The notes beneath the pieces are model-generated. The model worked only from the letters and a program-made list of their open reading frames with translations. It did not search any database and had not been told where the DNA came from. A DNA stretch of 12,734 nucleotides from Burkholderiales bacterium (lineage in GTDB: Bacteria; Pseudomonadota; Gammaproteobacteria; Burkholderiales; SG8-39): assembly GCA_919902965.1 (NCBI GenBank), contig CAKKSJ010000109.1, positions 1 to 12,734 of the forward strand, in the 5' to 3' direction. The translations under genes and the position numbers were made by a program. Position 1 is the first letter of the stretch. Each line of letters opens with the position of its first letter. Of the stretch, positions 1-7,364 are shown one piece after another.

Positions 1-839
1 TCGAGAAAGCGTTTTTGCCAGGCCGCATGGTCATAGCGGATGGCGAGCGCGTCGACATGGGCGCCCCGAATGATGTGGCCGTAAAGGCTTGCATGGGGCG
101 GGGATTCGACCCCTATCCTCGTCAATATGCCGAAGTGCGTGTCAGGCGCGTTCGGCATGCCCGCGGCGCCGTTGTTGGCAACCAGCTTGATGCCGTCAAA
201 ATCAAAGCGGCGCGTGACGGCAGCGCAGGTATGCGTGCTCGCAAATACATCCACCCCAGCCTTGGCGAAGGCGGCAGCGCACCAGGCTTGCCCGCCCGGG
301 TCATCCAGAGCGGCGGCATCGAAGCGCCAGCCCGCCAGCGATTCGGCGTCGCCATGCACTACGCCGACGCGCGCTGTTCCCACGCGGTAGCGCGCTACCA
401 TGTGCAGCTCGCTCAGCCGGTCGAGCAGATCGGGGTGCCGCGCTGCCGCGCGTTTCAGCCTGGCGTGAATCTGGTTGGAACGTTCGACGACTGCGGCGGC
501 CACCGTATCCGGATAGGCGCAGCCGCAGCCCGCGTCGTCGGACTCTGCACCCAACTCGGCCTCGACGTTGCCGAGTATTGCGTCATGCCTTAACACGCGC
601 TCGTTGATCGCCCGAAAGCCCGCGTCATCGACGTTGAACCAGTTGAAATCGCCGTTGAAGCACAGGCTTACCGGTCCGGACTCCGCACGGGCCATCGCTT
701 CGACGGCGTCCAGGGCCTGCAGATTGCCATACAGTCCGCCGATCACGTACAGGGTTTCCGCCTGCCGCTCGGGCGCGGCGGCAATGGCCTGCGCTCCGTA
801 GCGGTAGCGCAGCGGGCAGAACCGTCCTGGGCGGTTCAT
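1..839 (-). CDS. Calcineurin-like phosphoesterase-fold protein paired with ArsS (3' end cut off)
   Basis: The gene is open from ATG 839-837 to the left edge: 279 residues visible, C-terminus missing. The start overlaps the arsS stop as ATGA, so translation is probably coupled. The layout is that of a metallophosphoesterase fold: a beta strand ending in IGGLYGNL (33-40), NGDFNWFN (62-69), LGNVEAEL (89-96), VVHGD (160-164), ASTHTC (200-205) and NNGAAGMPN (222-230). In normal family members the matching motifs are DxHGN, GDxxD, GNH(E/D), HG and GHTH. Here the first Asp and His are Gly35 and Tyr37, the second Asp of GDxxD is Trp67, and the His of GNHE is Val92. Asp64, Asn91, His162 and His203 remain. 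I infer a non-canonical or non-catalytic member working beside ArsS in arsenosugar metabolism. The fold assignment is fairly sure; the activity is unknown. Confidence 0.72.
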   Translation of the reverse strand, partial: MNRPGRFCPLRYRYGAQAIAAAPERQAETLYVIGGLYGNLQALDAVEAMARAESGPVSLCFNGDFNWFNVDDAGFRAINERVLRHDAILGNVEAELGAESDDAGCGCAYPDTVAAAVVERSNQIHARLKRAAARHPDLLDRLSELHMVARYRVGTARVGVVHGDAESLAGWRFDAAALDDPGGQAWCAAAFAKAGVDVFASTHTCAAVTRRFDFDGIKLVANNGAAGMPNAPDTHFGILTRIGVESPPHASLYGHIIRGAHVDALAIRYDHAAWQKRFL

Positions 840-1834
840 GCGCTGCAGGTCGGCGCGGGCGCGGTTTCGCTATCCAAAGCGCCGCCGCAGCTGGAACCCT
901 GGCCCGCCGTGCAGCCATAGCAATGATCGGCCACCCGGATCGGAACACCCTCGAGCATTGCGATCGTGGCGTCGGTAATGTGCAGCCTGGAGCGGTCGCC
1001 ATCCATCAGCGCAAGGCCGAGTTGCTGATTGAAGTCGCAATCATAGACATAGCCCTGCCAGTCCACGCTGATCAGGCTGCGGCACATCACCTGCTCCAGG
1101 TTTTCGTCGCGGTGCGCTGCGCGCAGGGTGCTCATGTAGCTGTTGAACTGCCCTTTGGAAATCAGCATGCTGCCAAAGCGCTGGATCGGCATGTTGGCCA
1201 TGGTGTACAGGCGGTTGAACACAATGCCGTAGCGCTCGCCCAGATAGCGCTTGTAATCGGCTTCCAGTGCGGCCTGCGCCGGCGGCAGGCTGGCGCCCTG
1301 CGGGTTGTAAACCAGATCGAGGATCAGGCCGCTGTCGGCGCGGCCGTAGCCCAGCGCGTTCAGCCGCCGCAGGCCTTTCAAGCTCGCTACAAAGGTGCCG
1401 GCGCCGCGCTGTTTGTCGACGTTCTCTTCCTGATAACAGGGCAAGGAGGCGACGATTTCCACGCCATGGGCGGCCAGAAATGCCGCCAGATCCTCGTGGC
1501 CGGGTTGTTCCAATATGGTCAGGTTGCAGCGGTCGATCACGCGCAGTCCGTGTGCGCGCGCGGCGATGACCAGTCTGCGGAAATTGCGGTTCAGCTCGGG
1601 CGCGCCACCGGTGAGGTCGATGCTGCGGATTTCCGGGCTGGCGGCCAGGAAATGGATAACGGCCTCGATGGTTTCATCAGTCATTTCCTCCTTTCGGTTC
1701 GGCCCTGCATTCACATGGCAATGAACGCAGCTCTGGTTGCAGCGATAGCCGAGGTTTAGCTGCAGCGTCTCGATGGCGCGGCGCGCCAGGGGCGGGAAAT
1801 CGCTGCTGGTGAGAAGGTGAACGGTGGCATGCAT
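836..1834 (-). CDS. arsS: Arsenosugar biosynthesis radical SAM protein ArsS
   Basis: The 332-residue radical SAM enzyme is of the ArsS family, which attaches the adenosyl group of S-adenosylmethionine to dimethylated arsenic to form the arsenosugar precursor. The 4Fe-4S/SAM motif CxxxCxxC is at Cys32, Cys36 and Cys39 (CNQSCVHC), followed by the SAM-contacting TGGAPE (75-80). The C-terminal Cys-rich domain carries VMC (251), YDCDFNQ (Cys266) and CYGCTAGQGSSCGG (Cys305, 308, 316), typical of the family. Some relatives use selenocysteine; here every position is Cys and there is no internal TGA. A TTG at 1840-1838 would add two residues, but the GGAG ribosome site (1845-1842) is 7 nt from ATG 1834 and only 1 nt from that TTG, so ATG is chosen. 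No arsM methyltransferase is seen; it may lie beyond the left edge or elsewhere. The gene is first in its transcript and divergent from the pseudouridine synthase. Confidence 0.92.
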   Translation of the reverse strand: MHATVHLLTSSDFPPLARRAIETLQLNLGYRCNQSCVHCHVNAGPNRKEEMTDETIEAVIHFLAASPEIRSIDLTGGAPELNRNFRRLVIAARAHGLRVIDRCNLTILEQPGHEDLAAFLAAHGVEIVASLPCYQEENVDKQRGAGTFVASLKGLRRLNALGYGRADSGLILDLVYNPQGASLPPAQAALEADYKRYLGERYGIVFNRLYTMANMPIQRFGSMLISKGQFNSYMSTLRAAHRDENLEQVMCRSLISVDWQGYVYDCDFNQQLGLALMDGDRSRLHITDATIAMLEGVPIRVADHCYGCTAGQGSSCGGALDSETAPAPTCSA

Positions 1835-1841
1835 AAACAAT

Positions 1842-1845
1842 CTCC
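1842..1845 (-). promoter_or_regulatory. Ribosome binding site deciding the arsS start
   Basis: GGAG lies 7 nt before ATG 1834-1832. It is 1 nt from the alternative TTG at 1840, which rules that start out. Confidence 0.7.
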
Positions 1846-1864
1846 GGGAGGACTTACAAGTTTA

Positions 1865-1890
1865 GTCGTAAGAAAGCGGTGAATGGTTAC
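1865..1890 (-). promoter_or_regulatory. Putative ECF-sigma-type promoter of arsS
   Basis: On the minus strand GTAACC (1890-1885) is followed by exactly 16 nt and then CGAC (1868-1865). This closely resembles the GTAACC-N16-CGAA form I recall for ECF sigma factors that answer metal stress, such as Caulobacter SigF. Transcription would begin near 1858, giving a leader of about 24 nt that just includes the GGAG site at 1845-1842. The position fits arsS well. No sigma factor gene is in the window, so its identity is inference. Confidence 0.5.
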
Positions 1891-1983
1891 AAGCCGCCGG
1901 AAATAAAGTTCAATGGAAGCGTAGCCTGGAGATGCGGTACCCTAACGCGTTTCGAGCCGCTGCGCCGGTTCTGCCCGGACATA

Positions 1984-2715
1984 ATGGAAAAAGTACGCGT
2001 ATCCAAGTTGATGTCGCAACAAGGGCTTTGTTCGCGCCGCGAGGCGGATAGCTACATCGAGCGCGGCTGGGTATTCGTGGACGGTGAGCGCGTTACCGAG
2101 CTGGGTACGCGCATCGACCCGGCGAGCAAAATCACCCTGAACAAAGCGGGGCAAGCGAGCCAACAGGCGCGCGTGACCCTGTTGCTGAACAAGCCGGTCG
2201 GCTATGTGTCGGCGCAGGCCGAGCCGGGCTATAAGCCTGCCGTGACCCTGGTCAGTGCTGCATCGCGCTTTGCCGGCGACCGCTCGCCGCTGGGCTACAC
2301 GCCCTTGCATCTGAGGGGGCTGGCGCCGGCCGGGCGCCTCGATATCGACTCGCAGGGCTTGCTGGTGTTGACGCAGGACGGGCGCATCGCCAAGCAGCTG
2401 ATCGGTGAGAACTCCGCGATCGAGAAGGAATATCTGGTGCGTGTGCGGGGCCGCCTGTCCAAGGCCGGCCTGGCGCTGCTCAATCACGGCTTGTCGCTGG
2501 ACGGGGAGGCGCTGCGGCCCGCGCAGGTCGGCTGGCTGAACCAGGATCAGCTGCGTTTCGTGCTGCGCCAAGGCAAGAAGCGCCAGATCCGGCGCATGTG
2601 CGAGCTGGTCGGCCTGGAAGTGGTCGGACTCAAGCGTATTCGTATCGGCAAGGTGAAGCTGGGGGACCTCCCTCCCGGGCAATGGCGCTACCTGAGGGAA
2701 GATGAGGCTTTCTAG
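1984..2715 (+). CDS. rluF: RsuA/RluF-family 23S rRNA pseudouridine synthase
   Basis: The 243-residue protein isomerises uridine to pseudouridine in rRNA. An N-terminal S4 RNA-binding domain covers about residues 4-50 (VRVSKLMSQQGLCSRREAD, then YIERGWVFVDGERV). The catalytic domain has LLLNKPVGYVSA (67-77), GRLDIDSQGLLVLTQDG (117-133) with catalytic Asp120, KEYLV (148-152, Tyr150) and KKRQIRRMCELVG (198-210), ending in LPPGQWRYLREDE. The READxYIExGxVFxxGxR segment and the GxWRxLxxDE end match RluF best, but RluB or a lineage-specific paralog cannot be excluded. Residues 81-115 hold a somewhat longer loop before GRLD than E. coli RluF. The frame stays open upstream to GTG 1879, but those 35 residues lie before the conserved S4 start and resemble no family sequence, so ATG 1984 is preferred. 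It is divergent from arsS and convergent with chaC, whose stop is 24 bp away. Confidence 0.85.
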   Translation: MEKVRVSKLMSQQGLCSRREADSYIERGWVFVDGERVTELGTRIDPASKITLNKAGQASQQARVTLLLNKPVGYVSAQAEPGYKPAVTLVSAASRFAGDRSPLGYTPLHLRGLAPAGRLDIDSQGLLVLTQDGRIAKQLIGENSAIEKEYLVRVRGRLSKAGLALLNHGLSLDGEALRPAQVGWLNQDQLRFVLRQGKKRQIRRMCELVGLEVVGLKRIRIGKVKLGDLPPGQWRYLREDEAF

Positions 2716-2739
2716 GCGATGTGGGTCTCCCGGCCCGGA

Positions 2740-3399
2740 TCAGCCGCGCGCGGCGTGGGCGCGATCGCATAGATCCTGCAGGTGGCGATCTTCGATGCCG
2801 CAGGCGCGCAGGGCGTCCACAGTGTGCAGCAGGTAGTCCAATCCCGGCCCCATGCGGCCATGGCAGGTGGTCAAGCGCTCGACGATGGCCTCAGGGGACA
2901 GGCGGCCGGCGTAGGCCGGGCCGGCGCGGTTGATGATGAAGGTGATGGCGCGAAATTGAGTCTCGCCGTCGCTCACCCTTACCCAGCGCGGAATATAGGC
3001 GCCCAGCAGCATTTCGCGCCGCCACACCAGGCGCAATTCGCTTTCGGCTTTATCCGGTGCAATGCGGTAGGCGACGCCGCGGCAACCCCCGCCGCGGTCC
3101 AGGCCCAGCACCAGCCCCGGCCGGTCCAGGGTACCGCGGTTGATGCGCGACCACAGGCAGAAACTGCGGTGATAGCCATGCGTGGTGACTACGCGTTTTT
3201 CCTCGAAGTGGAATAGCGGATTCCATACCAGTGAGCCGTAGCCGAATATCCAATAATCTGCGTCGGTCTCGCGCGCCTCCAGGATCTGCCACAAAGATTC
3301 GTCCAGCTCAGAATCAGTCAGCAGATGCTGGCCGAGCGGGGTCATCGCCAGTTCCTGGCGCACGCGGTCGCGTTCGAGGTCGATGCGGGTGAGGCTCAT
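2740..3399 (-). CDS. chaC: ChaC-like gamma-glutamylcyclotransferase (glutathione-specific)
   Basis: The 219-residue cytosolic enzyme of the ChaC family cleaves the gamma-glutamyl bond of glutathione to give 5-oxoproline and Cys-Gly. The substrate-binding loop appears as WIFGYGSLVWNP (50-61), with the signature YGSL at 54-57. It is followed by the HGYHRSFCLWS segment (74-84) and GLVLGLDRGGGCRGVAYRI (95-113). The catalytic Glu is expected in VWRREML (125-131; Glu129), followed by the family hallmark GAYIPRW. Length is normal for bacterial ChaC. The ATG at 3399 has only a weak Shine-Dalgarno; nothing better is in frame nearby. It lies 97 bp downstream of the fused oxidoreductase on the same strand, separated by two hairpins, so it may or may not share the transcript. 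There is no obvious functional tie to its neighbours beyond sulfur/redox balance. Confidence 0.9.
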   Translation of the reverse strand: MSLTRIDLERDRVRQELAMTPLGQHLLTDSELDESLWQILEARETDADYWIFGYGSLVWNPLFHFEEKRVVTTHGYHRSFCLWSRINRGTLDRPGLVLGLDRGGGCRGVAYRIAPDKAESELRLVWRREMLLGAYIPRWVRVSDGETQFRAITFIINRAGPAYAGRLSPEAIVERLTTCHGRMGPGLDYLLHTVDALRACGIEDRHLQDLCDRAHAARG

Positions 3400-3429
3400 G
3401 GCTTACGCGGTCTAAGAGTCTATTTCAAT

Positions 3430-3451
3430 ATGAGGGGATAACTCCCCTCAT
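3430..3451 (-). terminator. Hairpin between the fused oxidoreductase and chaC (terminator-like)
   Basis: A perfect 8-bp stem ATGAGGGG / CCCCTCAT (3430-3437 and 3444-3451) encloses a 6-nt loop. On the minus strand it is followed by ATTGAAAT rather than a clean U run, so termination would be imperfect. It is the second of two tandem hairpins after the oxidoreductase stop. Confidence 0.4.
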
Positions 3452-3471
3452 GCTCCCCTATATTGGCCGTC

Positions 3472-3488
3472 GCAAAATTTCATTTTGC
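3472..3488 (-). terminator. AT-rich hairpin just after the fused oxidoreductase stop
   Basis: A perfect 7-bp stem GCAAAAT / ATTTTGC with a 3-nt loop begins 8 nt after the minus-strand stop codon at 3499-3497. It is AT-rich and lacks a following U run, so it could be a 3' mRNA stabiliser as easily as a terminator. Confidence 0.35.
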
Positions 3489-3496
3489 AACGGATT

Positions 3497-6400
3497 CTAA
3501 GCGGCCTGGGCCGTCCACTCCAGCGGGGCCTTGAATTTCTCCAGCAGTTCAGCGCGTTGCTTCGCCGCCAGCTCGAGGTGGCGCGCTTTTACGTGTCCGT
3601 AGCCGCGGATGGTCTCCGGAATGCTGGCGATCTCGATTGCCAGCGCGTGCTTGGCGGGTGTCAGCCCGACCAGCAGTTGCTCCACCGTGGCCGCGTATTC
3701 GGTGATCAGCGCGCGCTCCTTATGGCGTTCCTCGGTGCGTCCGAAAATGTCGAATGCCGTGCCGCGCAGTCGTTTGAAGCGCGCCAGCAGCCCGAATACG
3801 TGCTTCATCCACGGCGCGAAGCGGGATTTCTTCGCTACACCGGTCGCAGCATCGGGCTTGTTCAACATCGGCGGTGCGAGATGGAATACCACTTTGTAAT
3901 CGCCCTCGAACATGCCTTCTATTCTCTGCATGAACGCGGGATCCGAGTGCAGCCTGGCGACCTCGTACTCGTCCTTGTAGGCCATCAGCTTGGCGTAATA
4001 GCGCGCCACCGCCTCGGTGAGCTTGGTGCCGCCGGTCTTCTCCGACTCGACCCGGCGCACTTTTTCCACCAGTTCCTGGTAGCGTGCCGCATAGGCGGCG
4101 TCCTGGTAGGCGCTGAGCATTTCGACGCGCCGCGCGAGCAGTTCATCGAGGTTGCGCGACAGATGCTGGCTGAGCGGAATCACCGCGGCCGGCGTGGCGA
4201 TTTTCTCCACCCGCGCTAGATCGACCGCCGCGCGCCGGCCCCAGACAAAGCTCTTCAGATTGAATTCGACCGCCACGCCGTTCAGTTCCACCGCTTTCTC
4301 GATCGCTGCGCCTGACACCGGCACCCAGCCTTTTTGCAGAGCGTAACCGAGCATGAACATATTGGTGGCGATGGAATCGCCCATCAGATTGGTGGAGATG
4401 CTGCCCGCGGCCAGGAAGGCTACATTGTCCTTGCCGCAGGCTGTGGCGATGTCCTGCGACAGCTTGCTGCCCGGCAGCTGCCAGTTCGGATCGCGCACGA
4501 AATCGGCGGTCGGCGCGGTGGTGGAGTTGATCACGGCGCGCGTCCCGGGCGCACTCATCTTGGCCAGGGCATCCGGGGCGGCCGCCACCACCAGGTCGCA
4601 GCCGATCACCAGGCGCGCATCGCCGGTGCCAATGCGCGTCGCGTGCAGATCCTCAGGTTGGTTGGCGATGCGCACATGCGACATCACCGGGCCGCCTTTT
4701 TGCGCCAGGCCGGACATGTCTAGCACCGACACCCCCTTGCCCTCGAGGTGCGCCGCCATGGCCAGTATCTGGCCGATGGTGACGACGCCGGTACCGCCTA
4801 TGCCGGTGACCAGCACGCCGTAGGCCTGGTCTATGGCCGCCGTCACCGGTTCGGGCAAGGCGGGAAAAGCGTCGGCTGACTTCGCCATGCCGGCCTTGCC
4901 CTTTTTCAGCGTGCCGCCCTCTACGGTGACGAAGCTCGGGCAAAATCCCCTGACGCAGGAATAGTCCTTGTTGCAGGTCGACTGGTTGATGGTGCGCTTG
5001 CGGCCGAACTCGGTCTCCAGCGGTTCTACCGACAGGCAGTTGGATTTGTCGCTGCAGTCGCCGCAGCCCTCGCACACCATCTCGTTGATGACGACGCGCT
5101 TGGCCGGATCGGGAAACGCGCCGCGCTTGCGCCGGCGGCGTTTTTCCGAGGCGCAGGTCTGGTCGTAAATGATCGCCGACACGCCCGGGAGTTCGCGCAG
5201 TTCGCGCTGCACCGCGTCGAGTTCGTCGCGGTGGCGCACGCTCACACCCGCGGCCCAGTTGATGCCCGAGGGATATTTTTCCGGCTCGTCAGTGACGATG
5301 ACAATGGGGTTCACGCCCTCTGCGGCGATCTGGCGCGAAATCGAGGCCGGATCGAGCGGGCCGTCGTGCTTTTGCCCACCGGTCATCGCCACTGCGTCGT
5401 TGTACAGAATCTTGTAGGTCATGCTGACTTTGGCGGCGCAGGCCGCGCGGATCGCCATCAGCCCCGAGTGGTAATAGGTGCCGTCGCCGAGATTGGCGAA
5501 TATGTGCCTGGTGTTCGAGAACGGCGCCTGTCCGATCCAGGGCACGCCCTCGCCTCCCATGTGAGTGAAGGTAGAAGTGTTGCGGTCCATCCACACCGCC
5601 ATGAAGTGGCAGCCGATGCCGGCGGTGGCGCGGCTGCCTTCGGGTACGCGGGTGGACGTGTTGTGCGGGCAGCCGGAGCAGAAATAGGGCTGGCGCAGGG
5701 TCGGGATTTGCGGCGTCGCGAGCGCTTTCTCCTTGAAGTCGAGAAACGCCAGGCGCTCGCGGTAACGCCCGCCCAGTTGCGTATCCATGCCGAGTTTGGC
5801 GAGACGGCTGGCAATTGCCCTGGCAATGATCGCGGGCGACAGTTCATAGCTCGCCGGCAGCAGCCAGGTGCCGGCAGGCTGGCCCGCGGAGCGGCTCCAT
5901 TCGCCGTTATCGTCGAATTTGCCCAGCACGCGCGGCGGGCTTTGGTCAGCGCGCCAGGCGTAGAGTTCTTCCTTGATCTGGTATTCGATCAGCTGGCGCT
6001 TTTCTTCCACCACCAGGATTTCTTCCAGGCCGAGCGAAAATTTGCGCGCGCCCTGCGGTTCCAGCGGCCAGCTCATCGCGACTTTGTAGACGCGGATGCC
6101 GATGTCGCGCGCAGCGTTCCCGTCTATGCCCAAATCGGCCAGCGCCTGCATGGTGTCGCCGTAGGACTTGCCGGTGGTGACGATGCCGAGGCGTGCGCGC
6201 GGCGAGTTCCAAATGATGCGGTCGAGGCCGTTGGCCCGCACATAGGCAAGCGCGGCGTAGACCTTGTAGTCCAGCAGGCGTGCCTCCTGTTCGAGGATGC
6301 CATCGGGCCAGCGTATGCTCAGGCCTCCGGGAGGCAGCGCGAAATCCGTCGGAATTTTGACCTGCACGCGCTGCGGATCTATGTAGACCGAGGCGCCCGA

Positions 6401-7033
6401 TTCGACTACGTCGGTCACGCATTTGAATCCCACCCAGACGCCGGCGTAGCGCGACATGGCGAAGCCATGCAGGCCGTAGTCCAGATACTCCTGCACATTG
6501 GCCGGGTTGAGCACCGGGATCATGCAGGCTTTGAGTATGTGTTCGCTCTGATGCGCCAGCGTGGAAGACTTGGCCGCGTGATCGTCGCCTGCAAGTACCA
6601 GCACGCCGCCATATTTGGAGGTGCCGGCTGCGTTGCCGTGTTTGAATACGTCGCCGCAGCGATCCACGCCCGGTCCTTTGCCGTACCAGATGGAGAACAC
6701 GCCGTCGTACTTGGCGTCGTTGAACAGGTTGAGCTGCTGCGTACCCCAGATCGAGGTCGCGGCCAGGTCTTCGTTCACGCCCGGGTGGAACTTGATGTGA
6801 TGTGCTTCGAGATGTTTTTTCGCGCCCAGCATCCCCTGGTCTATACCGCCCAGTGGCGAGCCGCGATAGCCGGAGATGAACCCCGCCGTGTTGAGGCCGG
6901 CGGCAAGGTCGCGTTCGCGCTGCAGCATGGGCAGGCGCACGATGGCCTGGGTCCCGGTAAGGAATACGCGTCCGGATTCCAGCGTGTACTTGTCGTCCAG
7001 CGTGACTTCGTTAAACTTGGCTGGGACGTTCAT
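3497..7033 (-). CDS. Fused indolepyruvate ferredoxin oxidoreductase family protein (IorA-IorB type, single chain)
   Basis: This single polypeptide of 1,178 residues is from the 2-oxoacid:ferredoxin oxidoreductase superfamily. It is expected to decarboxylate an aryl 2-oxoacid (indolepyruvate, phenylpyruvate) to acyl-CoA, passing electrons to ferredoxin. Order of parts: N-terminal pyrimidine-binding domain with GYRGSPLGG (from 55); CSGCPH (452-457); thiamine-diphosphate site GDG (516-518) with YNDAVAMTGGQ (545-555); a ferredoxin-like Cys block CEGCGDCSDKSNC (654-666) and CNKDYSCVRGFC (687-698); gamma/IorB-like domain with GIGGTGV (745-751) and QKGGPVMSH (778-786); then a helical C-terminal region (about 930-1165) of the DUF6537 kind. 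The start is ATG 7033 because AAGGAG (7046-7041) sits 7 nt ahead; the open frame to 7189 adds 52 unconserved residues. Length is normal for the proteobacterial fused form. True substrate is unproven. Confidence 0.92.
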   Translation of the reverse strand: MNVPAKFNEVTLDDKYTLESGRVFLTGTQAIVRLPMLQRERDLAAGLNTAGFISGYRGSPLGGIDQGMLGAKKHLEAHHIKFHPGVNEDLAATSIWGTQQLNLFNDAKYDGVFSIWYGKGPGVDRCGDVFKHGNAAGTSKYGGVLVLAGDDHAAKSSTLAHQSEHILKACMIPVLNPANVQEYLDYGLHGFAMSRYAGVWVGFKCVTDVVESGASVYIDPQRVQVKIPTDFALPPGGLSIRWPDGILEQEARLLDYKVYAALAYVRANGLDRIIWNSPRARLGIVTTGKSYGDTMQALADLGIDGNAARDIGIRVYKVAMSWPLEPQGARKFSLGLEEILVVEEKRQLIEYQIKEELYAWRADQSPPRVLGKFDDNGEWSRSAGQPAGTWLLPASYELSPAIIARAIASRLAKLGMDTQLGGRYRERLAFLDFKEKALATPQIPTLRQPYFCSGCPHNTSTRVPEGSRATAGIGCHFMAVWMDRNTSTFTHMGGEGVPWIGQAPFSNTRHIFANLGDGTYYHSGLMAIRAACAAKVSMTYKILYNDAVAMTGGQKHDGPLDPASISRQIAAEGVNPIVIVTDEPEKYPSGINWAAGVSVRHRDELDAVQRELRELPGVSAIIYDQTCASEKRRRRKRGAFPDPAKRVVINEMVCEGCGDCSDKSNCLSVEPLETEFGRKRTINQSTCNKDYSCVRGFCPSFVTVEGGTLKKGKAGMAKSADAFPALPEPVTAAIDQAYGVLVTGIGGTGVVTIGQILAMAAHLEGKGVSVLDMSGLAQKGGPVMSHVRIANQPEDLHATRIGTGDARLVIGCDLVVAAAPDALAKMSAPGTRAVINSTTAPTADFVRDPNWQLPGSKLSQDIATACGKDNVAFLAAGSISTNLMGDSIATNMFMLGYALQKGWVPVSGAAIEKAVELNGVAVEFNLKSFVWGRRAAVDLARVEKIATPAAVIPLSQHLSRNLDELLARRVEMLSAYQDAAYAARYQELVEKVRRVESEKTGGTKLTEAVARYYAKLMAYKDEYEVARLHSDPAFMQRIEGMFEGDYKVVFHLAPPMLNKPDAATGVAKKSRFAPWMKHVFGLLARFKRLRGTAFDIFGRTEERHKERALITEYAATVEQLLVGLTPAKHALAIEIASIPETIRGYGHVKARHLELAAKQRAELLEKFKAPLEWTAQAA

Positions 7034-7040
7034 TCGGGAT

Positions 7041-7046
7041 CTCCTT
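7041..7046 (-). promoter_or_regulatory. Strong ribosome binding site of the fused oxidoreductase
   Basis: AAGGAG lies 7 nt before ATG 7033-7031. It fixes the start and removes the 52-codon upstream extension of the open frame. Confidence 0.75.
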
Positions 7047-7099
7047 GCCGATGAAACGTGTGCCGCGGCGCGCAGAGCGGCATATTCTTTTTGGCAGCT

Positions 7100-7105
7100 A
7101 GTATA
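7100..7105 (-). promoter_or_regulatory. Possible -10 element for the fused oxidoreductase
   Basis: TATACT on the minus strand is one base off the sigma70 -10 consensus and would give a leader of roughly 60 nt before ATG 7033. No convincing -35 lies 16-18 nt upstream (AAGTTA at 17 nt), so an activator would be needed if it is real. Confidence 0.35.
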
Positions 7106-7364
7106 TGCTGGGTTTTCGGAAATAACTTGCCTTTTTCGTGTGCCGACAAAGGGCGGCCGGGCAAGTCGAAATCCACAAATCCGCCGCAATTAAGCGCGTT
7201 CGCACAGCAGCCGTGAGAATAGCTTGAATAGCGCGGTATTGACCCAGTAGTCACGCCGGTTGAAACCAGTCGGGTGCATTCACGGGTCCGGCACGATTGT
7301 GCGGTCGCGCTTGTCGATTGCTTGCGCAGCGTGGGGCCGATGTTTCTACAGCCGCAGCTGGAAT

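Larger units (their letters stand above)
7034..7364. other. 331-bp gap between iorB and the fused oxidoreductase, no supported gene
   Basis: The gap holds the leader, ribosome site and possible -10 of the downstream oxidoreductase. No strong terminator hairpin follows the iorB stop, so read-through from the frhB-iorAB operon is possible. A minus-strand frame of 29 codons (ATG 7279 to stop 7190) has no good ribosome site and is not called. Confidence 0.6.

Noticed and set aside
836..838. The arsS TGA as a selenocysteine codon, since some relatives are selenoproteins
   Set aside because: The C-terminal domain is already complete with all Cys positions, and the TGA is the ATGA overlap with the next gene.
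923..1759. A 278-codon plus-strand frame antisense to arsS
   Set aside because: arsS carries clear radical SAM motifs on the other strand; this frame has none.
5231..7054. A 607-codon open frame on the plus strand
   Set aside because: It lies entirely antisense to the fused oxidoreductase, shows no domain motifs, and is explained by the high GC of the real gene.
7034..7189. A 52-residue N-terminal extension of the fused oxidoreductase
   Set aside because: AAGGAG 7 nt before ATG 7033 and the usual family start argue for the shorter form; the extension covers the leader and possible promoter.
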